Shown: one piece after another, positions 44,715 through 54,409 of the stretch
Position numbering within the stretch: position 1 is the first letter of the stretch
Layout of the letters: the number at the start of each line of letters is the position of its first letter
Assembly: GCF_001889525.1 (NCBI RefSeq)
Contig: NZ_CP018192.1
Location: 1,028,501-1,092,500, forward strand
Direction of reading: 5' to 3'
DNA from: Granulibacter bethesdensis
GTDB lineage: Bacteria; Pseudomonadota; Alphaproteobacteria; Acetobacterales; Acetobacteraceae
Length of the DNA: 64,000 nt
Made by a program: the position numbers and the translations under genes
Notes under the pieces: model-generated
What the model was told of the DNA's origin: nothing
The model's database searches: none
What the model saw: only the letters and a program-made list of their open reading frames with translations

Positions 44715-45884
44715 CCGGTCGCGCAGCACTCCTTTTGCCAACGGCATGGCGATGGTGGTGCAGATGAGAGCCATGACAATCAGGGCGGAGAAAGCGTCAT
44801 CATCGATCAGATGTGCGGTGCGCAGCATGTTGACGACGATGACCTCCATCAGCCCTTTGGTCTGGAGCAGCGCCCCAAGGACCAGACCAAAGCGCCAGGA
44901 TTCTCCGCCGATACGTCCCATCACGGCAACGCCTGCCATTTTTCCGATGACGGCAGACAGCATGGCTACCGTCAGCACGACCCAGAACTCGGCAGCATGC
45001 GGGTCGATGGATGTACGAAGCCCTGTTAACATGAAGAAAAACGGCATCAGCAGAGTGATACACGTGGATTCCAGTCGGACCAGCAGATCTTCCCGCAGTG
45101 CGACGGGCATCGTCGCGCCCGCCAGAAAAGCACCGAGAATATATTGCAGCCCCAGCCATTCGGTCAGCAATCCTGAAGCCAGCGCATAGATTCCGGCCAT
45201 GGCCATAAGGCGGTCTTCATGCCCCAGCAGCCATGGAGAAGCGCGGCGTATCAGTTTCGGCAGCCCGAGAAACCAGATCGGACCGATCAGCAGGACCAGC
45301 AGAAGCCGGTGATCGCTTCCGGCGGCAAGTAACAGTGCGAGCAAAATCCATAATCCGGCATCATTGGCGGCGGCAATCCGCAGCGCGCTTTGACCAAGGC
45401 GAGAGGAGGAGAGGCCATTTTCCCGCAGGATTGCTGCCAGAACAGGCAGAGCGGTTACCCCGGCGGAAATTCCGGTGGCGGCAGCCAGCGGAAAGGAAAA
45501 CCCGCATGCCAGCCCGGCAATGCCCCCCAGCAGGGTTGGAACCAGAATGCTGCCTGCGATCAGTCTGACCAGCAATCCTGACTGGCCGTGTGAACTGTTG
45601 TCGCGCATGCTGTCTGGGGTGAGATGTAGTCCGGCCACGAAGCCGAAGAGAAGTACGGCGATTGCCGCCAGACCACTAAGTGCGCCAAGGCTGGTGCTGT
45701 TGAACAGCCAGGCAGAGGCGTGAGGAAAAAAACGCCCGAACAGGCTGGGGCCGAGGGCGATACCGGACAGGATCTGCAACACCGCCAGTGGCACGATGCG
45801 TTGCAATTTCAGGCCGTGCCATATCAGGACTGGCCCTGCCACGATGATCAGGCTTTGGATCAGCAGCAGGGCAATGGGCGACAT
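44667..45884 (-). CDS. Cation/proton antiporter, CPA2 family
   Basis: Integral membrane protein of 405 residues with about 12 predicted helices, of the Kef-type monovalent cation/proton antiporter group. The family core appears in [12 protein letters not shown] at the start and [12 protein letters not shown] in the later part. No C-terminal TrkA-N nucleotide-binding domain is present, unlike KefB/KefC, so it is a transporter-only member. It lies head to tail against the glutamate decarboxylase gene, with which its end overlaps. A pH or potassium role is likely but not proven. Confidence 0.87.
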   Translation of the reverse strand: MSPIALLLIQSLIIVAGPVLIWHGLKLQRIVPLAVLQILSGIALGPSLFGRFFPHASAWLFNSTSLGALSGLAAIAVLLFGFVAGLHLTPDSMRDNSSHGQSGLLVRLIAGSILVPTLLGGIAGLACGFSFPLAAATGISAGVTALPVLAAILRENGLSSSRLGQSALRIAAANDAGLWILLALLLAAGSDHRLLLVLLIGPIWFLGLPKLIRRASPWLLGHEDRLMAMAGIYALASGLLTEWLGLQYILGAFLAGATMPVALREDLLVRLESTCITLLMPFFFMLTGLRTSIDPHAAEFWVVLTVAMLSAVIGKMAGVAVMGRIGGESWRFGLVLGALLQTKGLMEVIVVNMLRTAHLIDDDAFSALIVMALICTTIAMPLAKGVLRDRSVMVEAASFLQRHRS

Positions 45885-45941
45885 GAGGGCAGTGGTCCGG
45901 TTGTCATCTGTGCAGGGGATAGGAAGCGTGTGGCGGAATGC

Positions 45942-46619
45942 TTATTGCAGAAAAGGATTGCTTTTCCGCTCTGCACCGAAGGTCGAGCCGGGTCCATGGC
46001 CACAGAGAAAGGCCACCTCGTCCCCTAACGGAAGCAGTTTCGTGTGGATGGAGTTCAGAAGCTCATCAGTGTTGCCATAGGGAAAGTCGGTGCGCCCGAC
46101 AGAACCCTGAAACAGGACGTCGCCAACAATGGCGAAATGCGCAGGATGAATCAGAACGATATGGCCCGGTGTATGGCCGGGGCAGTGCAGAACCTGAAAC
46201 ATATGCCTGCCGATGGAGAGGGTATCCCCTTCCTCCAGCCAGCGGTCGGACGTGGCATTTTTCATGCCCGGAATCCCGTAGGCAGCGGATTGGCGGGCGA
46301 TGCTATCCATCAGGAACTGATCACGCCGATCCGGTCCGGAAACCGGAACAGCCAGACCTGAACGGTCCTGAAGAGCTGTTTTCAGTTCCTCAACGCCGCC
46401 TGCGTGATCAAGATGCCCGTGAGTCAGCCATATCCCTTCGACCAGAACGCCATGATGGTCGATGGCCGCCATGATGGAGGCTACGTCTCCACCGGGATCA
46501 ATCACGACACCCCGGTTCGTTTCCTCATCCCAGAGCAATGTGCAGTTCTGCTCGAAGGGGGTTACCGGAATAACCGCAAGGCGCAGTCCGGGCGGAGGCG
46601 AGGGGAAATTCTGGCTCAT
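45942..46619 (-). CDS. MBL-fold metallohydrolase (glyoxalase II-like)
   Basis: A 225-residue zinc hydrolase of the glyoxalase II/YcbL group. The metal motif LTHGHLDHAGG is complete, later ligands are in VLHCPGHTPGH, and the FQGSVGRTDFP segment is a mark of this subgroup. These enzymes hydrolyse thioester substrates such as S-lactoylglutathione, though exact substrates vary. I chose the ATG at 46619, because relatives begin just there; a longer in-frame start exists 28 codons upstream. Confidence 0.87.
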   Translation of the reverse strand: MSQNFPSPPPGLRLAVIPVTPFEQNCTLLWDEETNRGVVIDPGGDVASIMAAIDHHGVLVEGIWLTHGHLDHAGGVEELKTALQDRSGLAVPVSGPDRRDQFLMDSIARQSAAYGIPGMKNATSDRWLEEGDTLSIGRHMFQVLHCPGHTPGHIVLIHPAHFAIVGDVLFQGSVGRTDFPYGNTDELLNSIHTKLLPLGDEVAFLCGHGPGSTFGAERKSNPFLQ

Positions 46620-46719
46620 GTTGCTATGGCACCTGATTGCGTACGGGTGATAGGCTGAGCGGATTAACGCTGGAACAGTACAAATATCATATGGAAGAAT
46701 CACCGCCGCCTGAGGGGGG

Positions 46720-46793
46720 TGGAGGTCCGGGCGGGAATCGAACCCACATTCACGGATTTGCAGTCCGCTGCATCACCACTCTGCCACCGGACC
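46720..46793 (-). tRNA. tRNA-Cys (anticodon GCA)
   Basis: A complete 74-base cloverleaf with encoded CCA. The acceptor stem (46724-46730 with 46787-46793) is perfect, the T-arm holds GTTCGATTC and the anticodon loop carries GCA. Confidence 0.95.
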
Positions 46794-46974
46794 ATCAAGC
46801 ACTCAGGGCAGGGGCTGGCTTATGTCCTGTGCTCCTGGCATGGTCAAGAGGGGTTTCTGCAAAACCCGACGTGTCCTGATGCACAACCATTGCGAAGGTG
46901 TGGCATACAGGCCATGGCGCTTCTGCGTTTGTGCGGCTATCATGAGGATGCAATAACGGTCACGGATTGTCGCC

Positions 46975-47673
46975 ATGGATAGCGCAGCCTCTGTTTATTC
47001 TGCCGCTCCGATGGAGTTTCAGCCTCCTCCGACAGATGCCAGGGCCGTGATGGTTGATGGGCAGATACGTCCGAACCGGGTGACCGATCCCCGTATTCTG
47101 ACGGCCATGCGCCATTTGCCGCGGGAGCATTTTTTGCCCCGGCATCTGGCTGAGTTCGCCTATATTGATGATGATATTCCTCTCTCTGATGACCGGGTGA
47201 TGCTGAAACCGCTGATCACGGCCCGCCTGCTGCAACTGGCGGCTCCGGTCGCAGGGGAGCATTGTCTTGTGATCGGGGCGGGGACTGGTTACGGCACCGC
47301 CATTCTGGCGTCCTGTGATGTTTCCGTGGTGGCTCTGGAAGAAGATGACACATTGCGTGCCGTGGCCCAGACTGCGCTTGGGCGCCATGCCCCAGGGGTC
47401 AACCTGGTTTCAGGGAAGCTGCAGGCTGGATGCCCGGAGCATGCGCCATGGGATCTGATTTTGATTGAGGGTGCCGTAGCTTCCATTCCGGAGGTTATCG
47501 TATCGCAGCTTCGGAAGAATGGTCGTCTGGTGACCGTGCTGCGTCCGGACGGCGGTCCCGGCAAGGCTGTGGTTGTGGAGCAGGGAACATCCGGGCCTGT
47601 CTGGGTGGAATCATTCGACTGCATGACGCGCTTGTTACCGCAATTCCGGGCTGCCCCGGCTTTTTCATTTTGA
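46975..47673 (+). CDS. Protein-L-isoaspartate O-methyltransferase-like protein
   Basis: SAM-dependent methyltransferase of 232 residues, related to Pcm, which repairs damaged aspartyl residues. The family start MVDGQIRPNRVTDPRIL and the SAM loop LVIGAGTGYGTAIL (about 94-107) are visible. The usual Pcm substrate-binding residues are only partly conserved, and alphaproteobacterial copies like this next to tolC may have another substrate. The tolC-type gene follows after 86 bases. Confidence 0.87.
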   Translation: MDSAASVYSAAPMEFQPPPTDARAVMVDGQIRPNRVTDPRILTAMRHLPREHFLPRHLAEFAYIDDDIPLSDDRVMLKPLITARLLQLAAPVAGEHCLVIGAGTGYGTAILASCDVSVVALEEDDTLRAVAQTALGRHAPGVNLVSGKLQAGCPEHAPWDLILIEGAVASIPEVIVSQLRKNGRLVTVLRPDGGPGKAVVVEQGTSGPVWVESFDCMTRLLPQFRAAPAFSF

Positions 47674-47759
47674 CATACGGGATATCTGCGGTCTCCGGTA
47701 TCCGGTGCAGAGGAAAGCAGCCGCATAACAAGCGGTCTGTTAAGGATAAGGGTCTAGAG

Positions 47760-49175
47760 ATGACGTTGCGTAGTGCTTTGATGCTCGGAGTGGTGGTCTT
47801 TGAGGGGTTGGCCGCTGTTGCAGGCTCCGCTCATGCTCGGCCGCCGGTGACGCTCAGGGAGGCCCTTGCGGCGGCTTACTCTACCAATCCAACGTTGCTG
47901 GCGGAACGGGCGAAGCTGCGTTCGACTGATGAAAACGTGCCTGCCGCCCTGTCTGGCTGGCGGCCTACGGTAACTGTCTCGGCAGGCCCCGGATATGGGT
48001 TCGGTCAGCTTGCTTTCGGCTCGTTTGGCAACAATGCACTAGAGCAGCCGCGCAGGCAGGAACGCCCCTATTATTCGGTTCAGGGCAATTTCAGCCAACC
48101 GATCTATCAGGGCGGCAAGGTCACGGCCCGCACCCATCAGGCTGAGGACTCGGTCATGGCTGAACGGGCGAGACTGATCGATACCGAACAGACAGTGTTC
48201 ATCAATACTGTTAATGCTTTTACGTCCGTTGTGCAGCAGCAGCAATTGGTTGCGATCAACGTCAACAATGAATCGGTTCTGGCCCGTCAGTTGCAGGCCA
48301 CCAATGATCGTTTCAGGGTTGGCGAAATTACTCGTACCGATGTGGCGCAGGCCGAGGCAGCGCTGGCTCAGGCTCGTGCTCTCCGCCAGACGTCGGAAGG
48401 GAATCTACAAACTGCCCGGGCTACCTATCGTCAGCAGGTGGGTGCCTTGCCGCAGGCTCTGGACGCACCTCAACCGTTGAAGCTGCCTGCTAACGATCAG
48501 GATGCTGCCACCAAACTTGCTGCCGTCAATAATCCTAAAGTCGTGGCCGCACTGTATGATAATGCGACTGCCAAGGACAATATCGACGTCCAGTATGCCG
48601 CCTTGATGCCAACATTGGCTTTGCAGACTAGCGGATACCAGCTTGTTGGAACGTCTCAGAAAGGTTTCGAAAACACAGGCGGCACTGTTGTACTACAGGC
48701 GCAGATTCCGATCTATCAAGGGGGAGCGGAGTATGCCGCAATTCGTCAGGCAAGGCAGGCAGAGCAGCAATCCCGCAAGCAGGTCGATGATGCGCGTCGC
48801 ACAGCCGTGCAGCAGGCTACTTCCGCCTGGCAGACCCTGATTGCGGCCCGTGCAGCGATTCAGAGCCAGCATGCACAGGTTCGTGCCAATGAGATCGCGG
48901 TGGAAGGTGTCGAACGGGAAGCGCTGGTTGGCAGCCGCACCACTTATGACGTCCTGCTGCAACAGCAGAACCTGCTGCAATCCAGAACCAATCTGGTGAA
49001 CAGCCTCGCCTCGCTGATCAATGCATCCTACGGCGTGGCGCAGGCGGTCGGGCAGCTGAATGCCAGAGATCTCAATCTCCCTGTGCCACTGTATGATGAG
49101 ACGGCCTATTACAGGGCCGTCAGAAATCGCTGGTTTGGTGCGGGTGATGAGGCGGTTAATCAGCCCGGTCGGTAA
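47760..49175 (+). CDS. tolC: TolC-family outer membrane efflux protein
   Basis: Outer membrane channel subunit for type I secretion or RND efflux. The protein has 471 residues from the ATG at 47760 (signal peptide ending in AHARP, about 1-27). Two structural repeats of helices and strands are visible, with FSQPIYQGGKV and IPIYQGGAEYA marking the equivalent loops, and YDVLLQQQNLL near the end. An AAGGATAAGGG site precedes the start. No membrane-fusion or RND partner is adjacent, as is usual for alphaproteobacterial tolC. Confidence 0.93.
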   Translation: MTLRSALMLGVVVFEGLAAVAGSAHARPPVTLREALAAAYSTNPTLLAERAKLRSTDENVPAALSGWRPTVTVSAGPGYGFGQLAFGSFGNNALEQPRRQERPYYSVQGNFSQPIYQGGKVTARTHQAEDSVMAERARLIDTEQTVFINTVNAFTSVVQQQQLVAINVNNESVLARQLQATNDRFRVGEITRTDVAQAEAALAQARALRQTSEGNLQTARATYRQQVGALPQALDAPQPLKLPANDQDAATKLAAVNNPKVVAALYDNATAKDNIDVQYAALMPTLALQTSGYQLVGTSQKGFENTGGTVVLQAQIPIYQGGAEYAAIRQARQAEQQSRKQVDDARRTAVQQATSAWQTLIAARAAIQSQHAQVRANEIAVEGVEREALVGSRTTYDVLLQQQNLLQSRTNLVNSLASLINASYGVAQAVGQLNARDLNLPVPLYDETAYYRAVRNRWFGAGDEAVNQPGR

Positions 49176-49208
49176 AACTGCGGCAGTTTCTCTGTCATCA
49201 TATCCGGC

Positions 49209-49242
49209 GGGCGGAAGGGCAATGGATCATGCCGTTCCGCCC
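49209..49242 (+). terminator. Hairpin after tolC, possible terminator
   Basis: Eight bases at 49209-49216 pair exactly with 49235-49242, with partial pairing inside. It lies 34 bases after the tolC stop but lacks a T-tract. Confidence 0.4.
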
Positions 49243-49349
49243 GATCTATATGGAGGGCTGATGACCATTCTCCTGTCATGATGGCCGGGGCCCTCTGCTG
49301 AGCACGTGGACCGGTTTCCCAGCCTGATTTCATCGTGTATGAACGCGTC

Positions 49350-52025
49350 ATGCTGAGCAAGAATTTCGATCATGCTGCCAATGAGCAGCGTATTTATGCG
49401 GGCTGGGAACATGGGGGCGCTTTTGCCGCCAATCCCGAGTCATCGGCCACACCTTTTACCATCATGATTCCTCCCCCCAACGTGACGGGCAGCCTCCATA
49501 TGGGGCATGCGCTGACGTTTACGTTGCAGGATTCTCTGGTCCGCTGGCGGCGTATGCAGGGGCGGGACGTATTGTGGCAGCCCGGCACCGATCACGCGGG
49601 GATTGCGACCCAGATGGTGGTAGAGCGTCTGCTGGTGTCCGAAGGTTCGCCGGGACGGCGTGAGATGGGCCGGGATGCTTTTCTGGACCGCGTCTGGCGC
49701 TGGAAAGCGGAAAGCGGCGGCAATATCACCCATCAGCTTCGTCGCCTTGGTGCTTCGCTCGACTGGGGGCGGGAGCGTTTCACCATGGATGACGGGCTTT
49801 CCGCCGCTGTGCGGGATGTCTTCGTGACGTTGTACCGGCAGGGCCTGATCTATCGTGATCGTCGGCTGGTGAACTGGGATCCCCAGCTTCAGACCGCCAT
49901 TTCCGATCTGGAAGTGGAAAGCCGGGAGGTTCGTGGCAATCTCTGGCATATCCGCTATCCGCTGGAAAACGGGGAGGGCAGCATCATCGTTGCCACGACC
50001 CGCCCGGAAACGATGCTCGGTGACAGCGCCGTTGCCGTCCATCCGGAAGATGAGCGTTACACGGCCCTGATCGGGAAATGTGTGATCCTGCCGCTGACCG
50101 GTCGCCGTATCCCGATTGTTGCGGATACGTATTCTGATCCGGAAAAGGGCACAGGGGCGGTGAAAATCACCCCGGCACATGATTTCAACGACTTTTCTGT
50201 CGGTCGCCGTCACGATCTGCCGATGCCGTCCATCATGGATCGTGAGGGGCGGATCACAATCGCGGAGATTTTCTGTGCAGAGGCGGCAGATATCGCCGAT
50301 CCGGCTTTTGTCGCCGGGCTTGAGGGGCAGGAGCGGTTTGCCGCCCGCAAGGCGATTGTGGCACGTCTGGAGGAGATGGGTTTCCTCGAAACGATCGAGA
50401 CACATACCCATCAGGTTCCCCATGGCGACCGCTCTGGCGTGCCGATCGAGCCGCTGCTGACCACGCAATGGTTCTGCAATGCAGCCGAATTGGCGAAACC
50501 GGCCGTGGCCGCGGTGGAGTCTGGTGATACTCGTTTCGTTCCCAAGCAGTGGGAAAACACATTCTTCGCCTGGCTGCGGGATATTCAGCCTTGGTGCATC
50601 AGCCGTCAGCTCTGGTGGGGGCACCGGATACCGGCCTGGTATGCACCTGATGGCAGCGTCTATGTGGCCGCAACCGCTGAGGAAGCGCAGGCCGCCTATG
50701 GGGGCAGCGAGACCCTGACGCAGGACGAGGACGTGCTGGATACGTGGTTCTCCTCCGCCCTGTGGCCGTTCAGCACGCTGGGCTGGCCGGAGGATAACTC
50801 GATCCTCTCCCGCTATTATCCCACGGATGTGCTGATTACCGGCTTTGATATCATTTTCTTCTGGGTTGCCCGGATGATGATGATGGGGCTGCACATACAG
50901 AAACAGGTGCCGTTCCGCGACGTCTATATTCATGGTCTAGTCCGTGATGAGCGTGGCCAGAAAATGAGTAAATCCAAGGGGAACGTGATCGATCCTCTGG
51001 CATTGATCGAAGCGCATGGTGCCGATCCGATGCGTTTTGCCATCTGCCTGCTGGCCGGACCTGGGCGCGATATCAAACTTGGTCCGAAGCGGGTGGAAGA
51101 TGCCAGCCGCTTCGTTACCAAGCTTTGGAACGCGTCCGTATTCTGTGAGCGGAACGGTGTGAAGCCGGAGCCGGGCTTCGATCCCGCGACTGTCACGTTA
51201 CCTTTGTCGCGGTGGATTCTGGCCAGCGCGGATGATGCCATCCGGGCGGCGACGCAGGCGCTGGAAGCGTATCGTTTCGACGACTATGCCGCCACCTGCT
51301 ACCGTTTCGTCTGGAACACTTTCTGCGACTGGTTCGTCGAGCTGGCGAAACCGATTTTGCTGGCTACCGACACCCCGGAAGCTGCCGAGATCAAGGCTGT
51401 GGCCGCCCATGTGCTGGGGGTGGTATTGCGTTTGCTGCATCCCGCCATGCCGTATGTGACGGAAACACTGTGGGACCATTTTGGTTACGGGCCGGAATTC
51501 AGCCTGATCCGTGCGCCATGGCCGGAGATCGGCGTCAGCGATCCCGCGCGGGAGGCTGCACGTCAGGAGATCGACTGGCTGGTGCGCCTGATCGGGGAAG
51601 TTCGCACCGTCCGTAATGAAATGAACGTGCCGCCTTCAACTCTGACCCCGATCCTCCTGAAAGATGCGGTGGCGGAGACCGTGGCGCGGGCGGAACGGTG
51701 GCGCGATCAGATTGCCCGTCTGGCCCGTGCTTCGTCCGTGACATCGCTGGAGGGTGCCTTGCCGAAGGGCAGTGCCCAGGCCGTGCTGGATGAAGCCATT
51801 ATTGTCATTCCTCTTGAAGGGGTCATCGATCTGGATGCCGAGCGGATTCGTTTGACGCGGGAGCGCGACAAGGCGCGGGATGAGGCATCGAAAGTAGTCC
51901 GCAAGCTTGAGAATGCCGATTTCGTCGCCCGCGCGAAGCCGGAGGTCGTGGAAGAAAACCGCGACCGGCTGGCAGCGCTGGAGGCCGATATCGTGCGTCT
52001 CGGTGCCGCTTTGGAACGGCTTTAG
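49350..52025 (+). CDS. valS: Valyl-tRNA synthetase
   Basis: Charges tRNA-Val with valine. The protein has 891 residues from the ATG at 49350, which gives the family-typical MLSKNFDHAANEQRIYAGWE; a GTG five codons upstream is also in frame. The HIGH signature is HMGH at 50-53, the KMSKS loop is QKMSKSKGN, the editing domain lies between them, and the C-terminal coiled coil (about 830-890) binds the tRNA. Length fits bacterial ValRS. The tRNA-Val gene lies 28 kb upstream, unrelated. Confidence 0.97.
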   Translation: MLSKNFDHAANEQRIYAGWEHGGAFAANPESSATPFTIMIPPPNVTGSLHMGHALTFTLQDSLVRWRRMQGRDVLWQPGTDHAGIATQMVVERLLVSEGSPGRREMGRDAFLDRVWRWKAESGGNITHQLRRLGASLDWGRERFTMDDGLSAAVRDVFVTLYRQGLIYRDRRLVNWDPQLQTAISDLEVESREVRGNLWHIRYPLENGEGSIIVATTRPETMLGDSAVAVHPEDERYTALIGKCVILPLTGRRIPIVADTYSDPEKGTGAVKITPAHDFNDFSVGRRHDLPMPSIMDREGRITIAEIFCAEAADIADPAFVAGLEGQERFAARKAIVARLEEMGFLETIETHTHQVPHGDRSGVPIEPLLTTQWFCNAAELAKPAVAAVESGDTRFVPKQWENTFFAWLRDIQPWCISRQLWWGHRIPAWYAPDGSVYVAATAEEAQAAYGGSETLTQDEDVLDTWFSSALWPFSTLGWPEDNSILSRYYPTDVLITGFDIIFFWVARMMMMGLHIQKQVPFRDVYIHGLVRDERGQKMSKSKGNVIDPLALIEAHGADPMRFAICLLAGPGRDIKLGPKRVEDASRFVTKLWNASVFCERNGVKPEPGFDPATVTLPLSRWILASADDAIRAATQALEAYRFDDYAATCYRFVWNTFCDWFVELAKPILLATDTPEAAEIKAVAAHVLGVVLRLLHPAMPYVTETLWDHFGYGPEFSLIRAPWPEIGVSDPAREAARQEIDWLVRLIGEVRTVRNEMNVPPSTLTPILLKDAVAETVARAERWRDQIARLARASSVTSLEGALPKGSAQAVLDEAIIVIPLEGVIDLDAERIRLTRERDKARDEASKVVRKLENADFVARAKPEVVEENRDRLAALEADIVRLGAALERL

Positions 52026-52050
52026 AAGTTTCTTTCGTGCCTTTCTCTGC

Positions 52051-52077
52051 CTGCCTGTCGGCAAAGCCGACAGGCAG
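52051..52077. repeat. 12-bp perfect hairpin between valS and pyrH
   Basis: Bases 52051-52062 pair exactly with 52066-52077 around a three-base loop. It lies 26 bases after valS. No T-tract follows on either strand, so termination is plausible but not certain. Confidence 0.6.
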
Positions 52078-52188
52078 GTGGCCGGAAAGAAATAAAGTTC
52101 GGTCAGAAAAAGCCGAATTTGCCTGTGATGATGCTTTCACGTCGGGCTGCCACGCTTTAGGTTCGCCCCGCCGGTGGATGGAACAGAC

Positions 52189-52914
52189 ATGACGGAACAG
52201 CCAGTTTATAAACGCGTCCTCCTGAAAGTGTCGGGGGAGGCGCTGATGGGCAGCCGCGAATACGGGCTGGACAAGACGATGGTGCAGACCATTGCCAGCG
52301 ACATTGCCGATGTCGTGGCATTCGGCGTTGAAGTCTGTCTGGTGATTGGGGGGGGCAATATTTTCCGCGGCGTCTCTGCCGCAGCCAGCGGTATGGACCG
52401 TGCTCAGGGTGATTATATCGGTATGCTGGCGACTGTTATGAATGCGCTGGCCATGCAGGCGGCGCTGGAAAAGCTGAACGTGCCGACCCGGGTTCAATCG
52501 GCCATTCCAATGGCCAGTGTGTGTGAGCCTTATGTCCGCCGCCGTGCCCAGCGGCACATGGAGAAAGGCCGGGTCGTGATTTTTGCTGCCGGAACCGGTA
52601 ATCCTTTTTTCACCACCGATACGGCAGCGGCTCTGCGGGCTGCCGAAATGGGCTGCAACGTCCTGCTGAAAGGAACGCAGGTCGATGGCGTCTATGCTGC
52701 CGATCCGCGTAAAAACCCGGATGCCGAGAGATATAACGAGCTGACCTATCTGGATGTGCTGAGCCGTGACCTGTCTGTGATGGACGCTGCGGCGATCAGT
52801 CTCTGCCGCGAAAATCATCTGCCGATCATCGTGTTCAATATCCACGAAACCGGGGCTTTCGGACGTGTCATCCGCGGCGAAGGCCGTTTCACGCGGATCG
52901 TGGAAACTCAGTAA
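52189..52914 (+). CDS. pyrH: UMP kinase
   Basis: Phosphorylates UMP to UDP for RNA, nucleotide-sugar and pyrimidine synthesis. The protein has 241 residues from the ATG at 52189. The nucleotide-binding start [14 protein letters not shown], the glycine-rich GGGNIFRG, and [14 protein letters not shown] are family marks. It opens the envelope operon, but the usual upstream partners rpsB and tsf are absent; valS is there instead. frr follows after 80 bases. Confidence 0.96.
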   Translation: MTEQPVYKRVLLKVSGEALMGSREYGLDKTMVQTIASDIADVVAFGVEVCLVIGGGNIFRGVSAAASGMDRAQGDYIGMLATVMNALAMQAALEKLNVPTRVQSAIPMASVCEPYVRRRAQRHMEKGRVVIFAAGTGNPFFTTDTAAALRAAEMGCNVLLKGTQVDGVYAADPRKNPDAERYNELTYLDVLSRDLSVMDAAAISLCRENHLPIIVFNIHETGAFGRVIRGEGRFTRIVETQ

Positions 52915-52995
52915 GACCAACTACCGGCTCCATCGCCTGATTTTTGGCTGGTCATACCGGTCGGAAACAGGCCCAGAATGAAAGAGGAAGCGACC

Positions 52996-53562
52996 ATGGC
53001 CGCCGATCTCAATACGCTGAAGCAGGATCTGACCCGCCGTATGGATGGGGCGCTGGAAACGCTGCGCCGTGAATTTGCTGGGCTTCGCGCCGGTCGCGCC
53101 AGCCCGGCCCTGCTGGAGCCGGTGCGGGTCGATGCTTACGGCAGCGAGGTTCCGCTGACACAGGTCGGCAATATCGGGGTGCCGGAAAGCCGGATGCTGA
53201 CGGTGCAGGTCTGGGACCGGTCTCTGGTCAGCGCGGTTGAAAAGGCGATCCGCGATTGCGGGCTGGGTCTCAATCCGCAGACTGAGGGCCAGCTGATCCG
53301 CGTGCCGCTGCCTATGTTGACGGAAGAGCGTCGTAACGAGCTGGCAAAAGCTGCCGGGCGTTATGCCGAGAGTACCCGTGTTGCGATTCGCGCTGTGCGT
53401 CGGGATGGCATGGATCAGATCAAGGGCCATGAGAAAAAAAGCGAGATCGGCGAGGATGAGGCTAAAACATGGTCCGATGAGGTCCAGAAGCTGACTGATC
53501 AGTACATCAAGCGTGTGGATGACGCGTTGGTCGAAAAAGAAAAAGACATTCGGCAGGTCTGA
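52996..53562 (+). CDS. frr: Ribosome recycling factor
   Basis: Releases ribosomes from mRNA after termination, together with EF-G. The protein has 188 residues (family about 185) from the ATG at 52996, which has AGGAAG eight bases upstream. The core segments [17 protein letters not shown] near the start and [11 protein letters not shown] and [15 protein letters not shown] near the end are typical. The genes pyrH and frr are adjacent in most bacteria. Confidence 0.96.
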   Translation: MAADLNTLKQDLTRRMDGALETLRREFAGLRAGRASPALLEPVRVDAYGSEVPLTQVGNIGVPESRMLTVQVWDRSLVSAVEKAIRDCGLGLNPQTEGQLIRVPLPMLTEERRNELAKAAGRYAESTRVAIRAVRRDGMDQIKGHEKKSEIGEDEAKTWSDEVQKLTDQYIKRVDDALVEKEKDIRQV

Positions 53563-53656
53563 CGGGTCTGTTTCAGGGCATCCTTCATTGATCTTCCAGA
53601 AAAAAACCGTTCATGCGCCTGATCTCGCGTCTGCCTCTACGATGGAGGCAAGTGCG

Positions 53657-54376
53657 GTGGCAGATGGTGCTTCGCCCTTACCGGTGCATATTGGCATCAT
53701 CATGGACGGAAATGGCCGTTGGGCTGCTGCGCGTGGACTGCCGCGTATTGCCGGTCATCGGGCGGGTGCGCAGGCTGTGCGGCGGGTGGTGCAGGCCGCC
53801 ATTGAGGCCCGTATCGGCTGGCTGACGCTCTATGCGTTTTCCAGCGAGAACTGGCGGCGTCCAGCGGGGGAGGTCACCGATCTGACCGGGCTGCTGCGTC
53901 ATTATATTCGCAGCGAAATTAACGAACTGGCGGAAAACGGGGTTCGGCTGCACATTATTGGGGACCGCTCCCGGTTTTCGCATGATATTCAGAATGATCT
54001 GGCGCAGGCAGAAAGACGGACGGCCAATAATACCGTCCTGCATCTGGTGATCGCGCTGTCTTATGGTGCCCGGGCCGAGATTATCAATGCCGTACGCAGC
54101 GCGGCAGAGGCTCTGGCGGCAGGTCATATGGTGCCGGAAGCACTTGATGAAGCATTGTTTTCCTCTTTTCTCTCAACGGCAGGCATGCCCGATCCTGATC
54201 TGATCATCCGGACCAGCGGGGAAAGGCGGCTGTCCAATTTCCTCCTCTGGCAGGCGGCCTATGCCGAACTGGTGTTCATGGATGTGCTATGGCCGGATTT
54301 TGCGTCCGTGCATTTTCAGCAGGCCTTGGCCGAGTTTGGTCGACGCGAAAGGCGCTTCGGTGCCCGTCCGCTATGA
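53657..54376 (+). CDS. uppS: Isoprenyl transferase (undecaprenyl diphosphate synthase)
   Basis: Makes undecaprenyl diphosphate, the lipid carrier for peptidoglycan and O-antigen, by cis addition of isoprene units. The catalytic Asp17 lies in IIMDGNGRWA, and RTSGERRLSNFLLWQ holds the other conserved basic residues. I choose the GTG at 53657, which has GGAGG eight bases upstream and gives the usual 239 residues; an ATG at 53642 and earlier in-frame starts lack such a site. It is followed by cdsA after 33 bases. Confidence 0.95.
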   Translation: MADGASPLPVHIGIIMDGNGRWAAARGLPRIAGHRAGAQAVRRVVQAAIEARIGWLTLYAFSSENWRRPAGEVTDLTGLLRHYIRSEINELAENGVRLHIIGDRSRFSHDIQNDLAQAERRTANNTVLHLVIALSYGARAEIINAVRSAAEALAAGHMVPEALDEALFSSFLSTAGMPDPDLIIRTSGERRLSNFLLWQAAYAELVFMDVLWPDFASVHFQQALAEFGRRERRFGARPL

Positions 54377-54409
54377 TCACCAGAACCATATGAGCGATGG
54401 AGGAACAAG

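Noticed and set aside
49440-50933. 497-codon open frame opposite valS (minus strand)
   Set aside because: Valyl-tRNA synthetase on the plus strand is certain; the antisense frame has no domain and biased composition.
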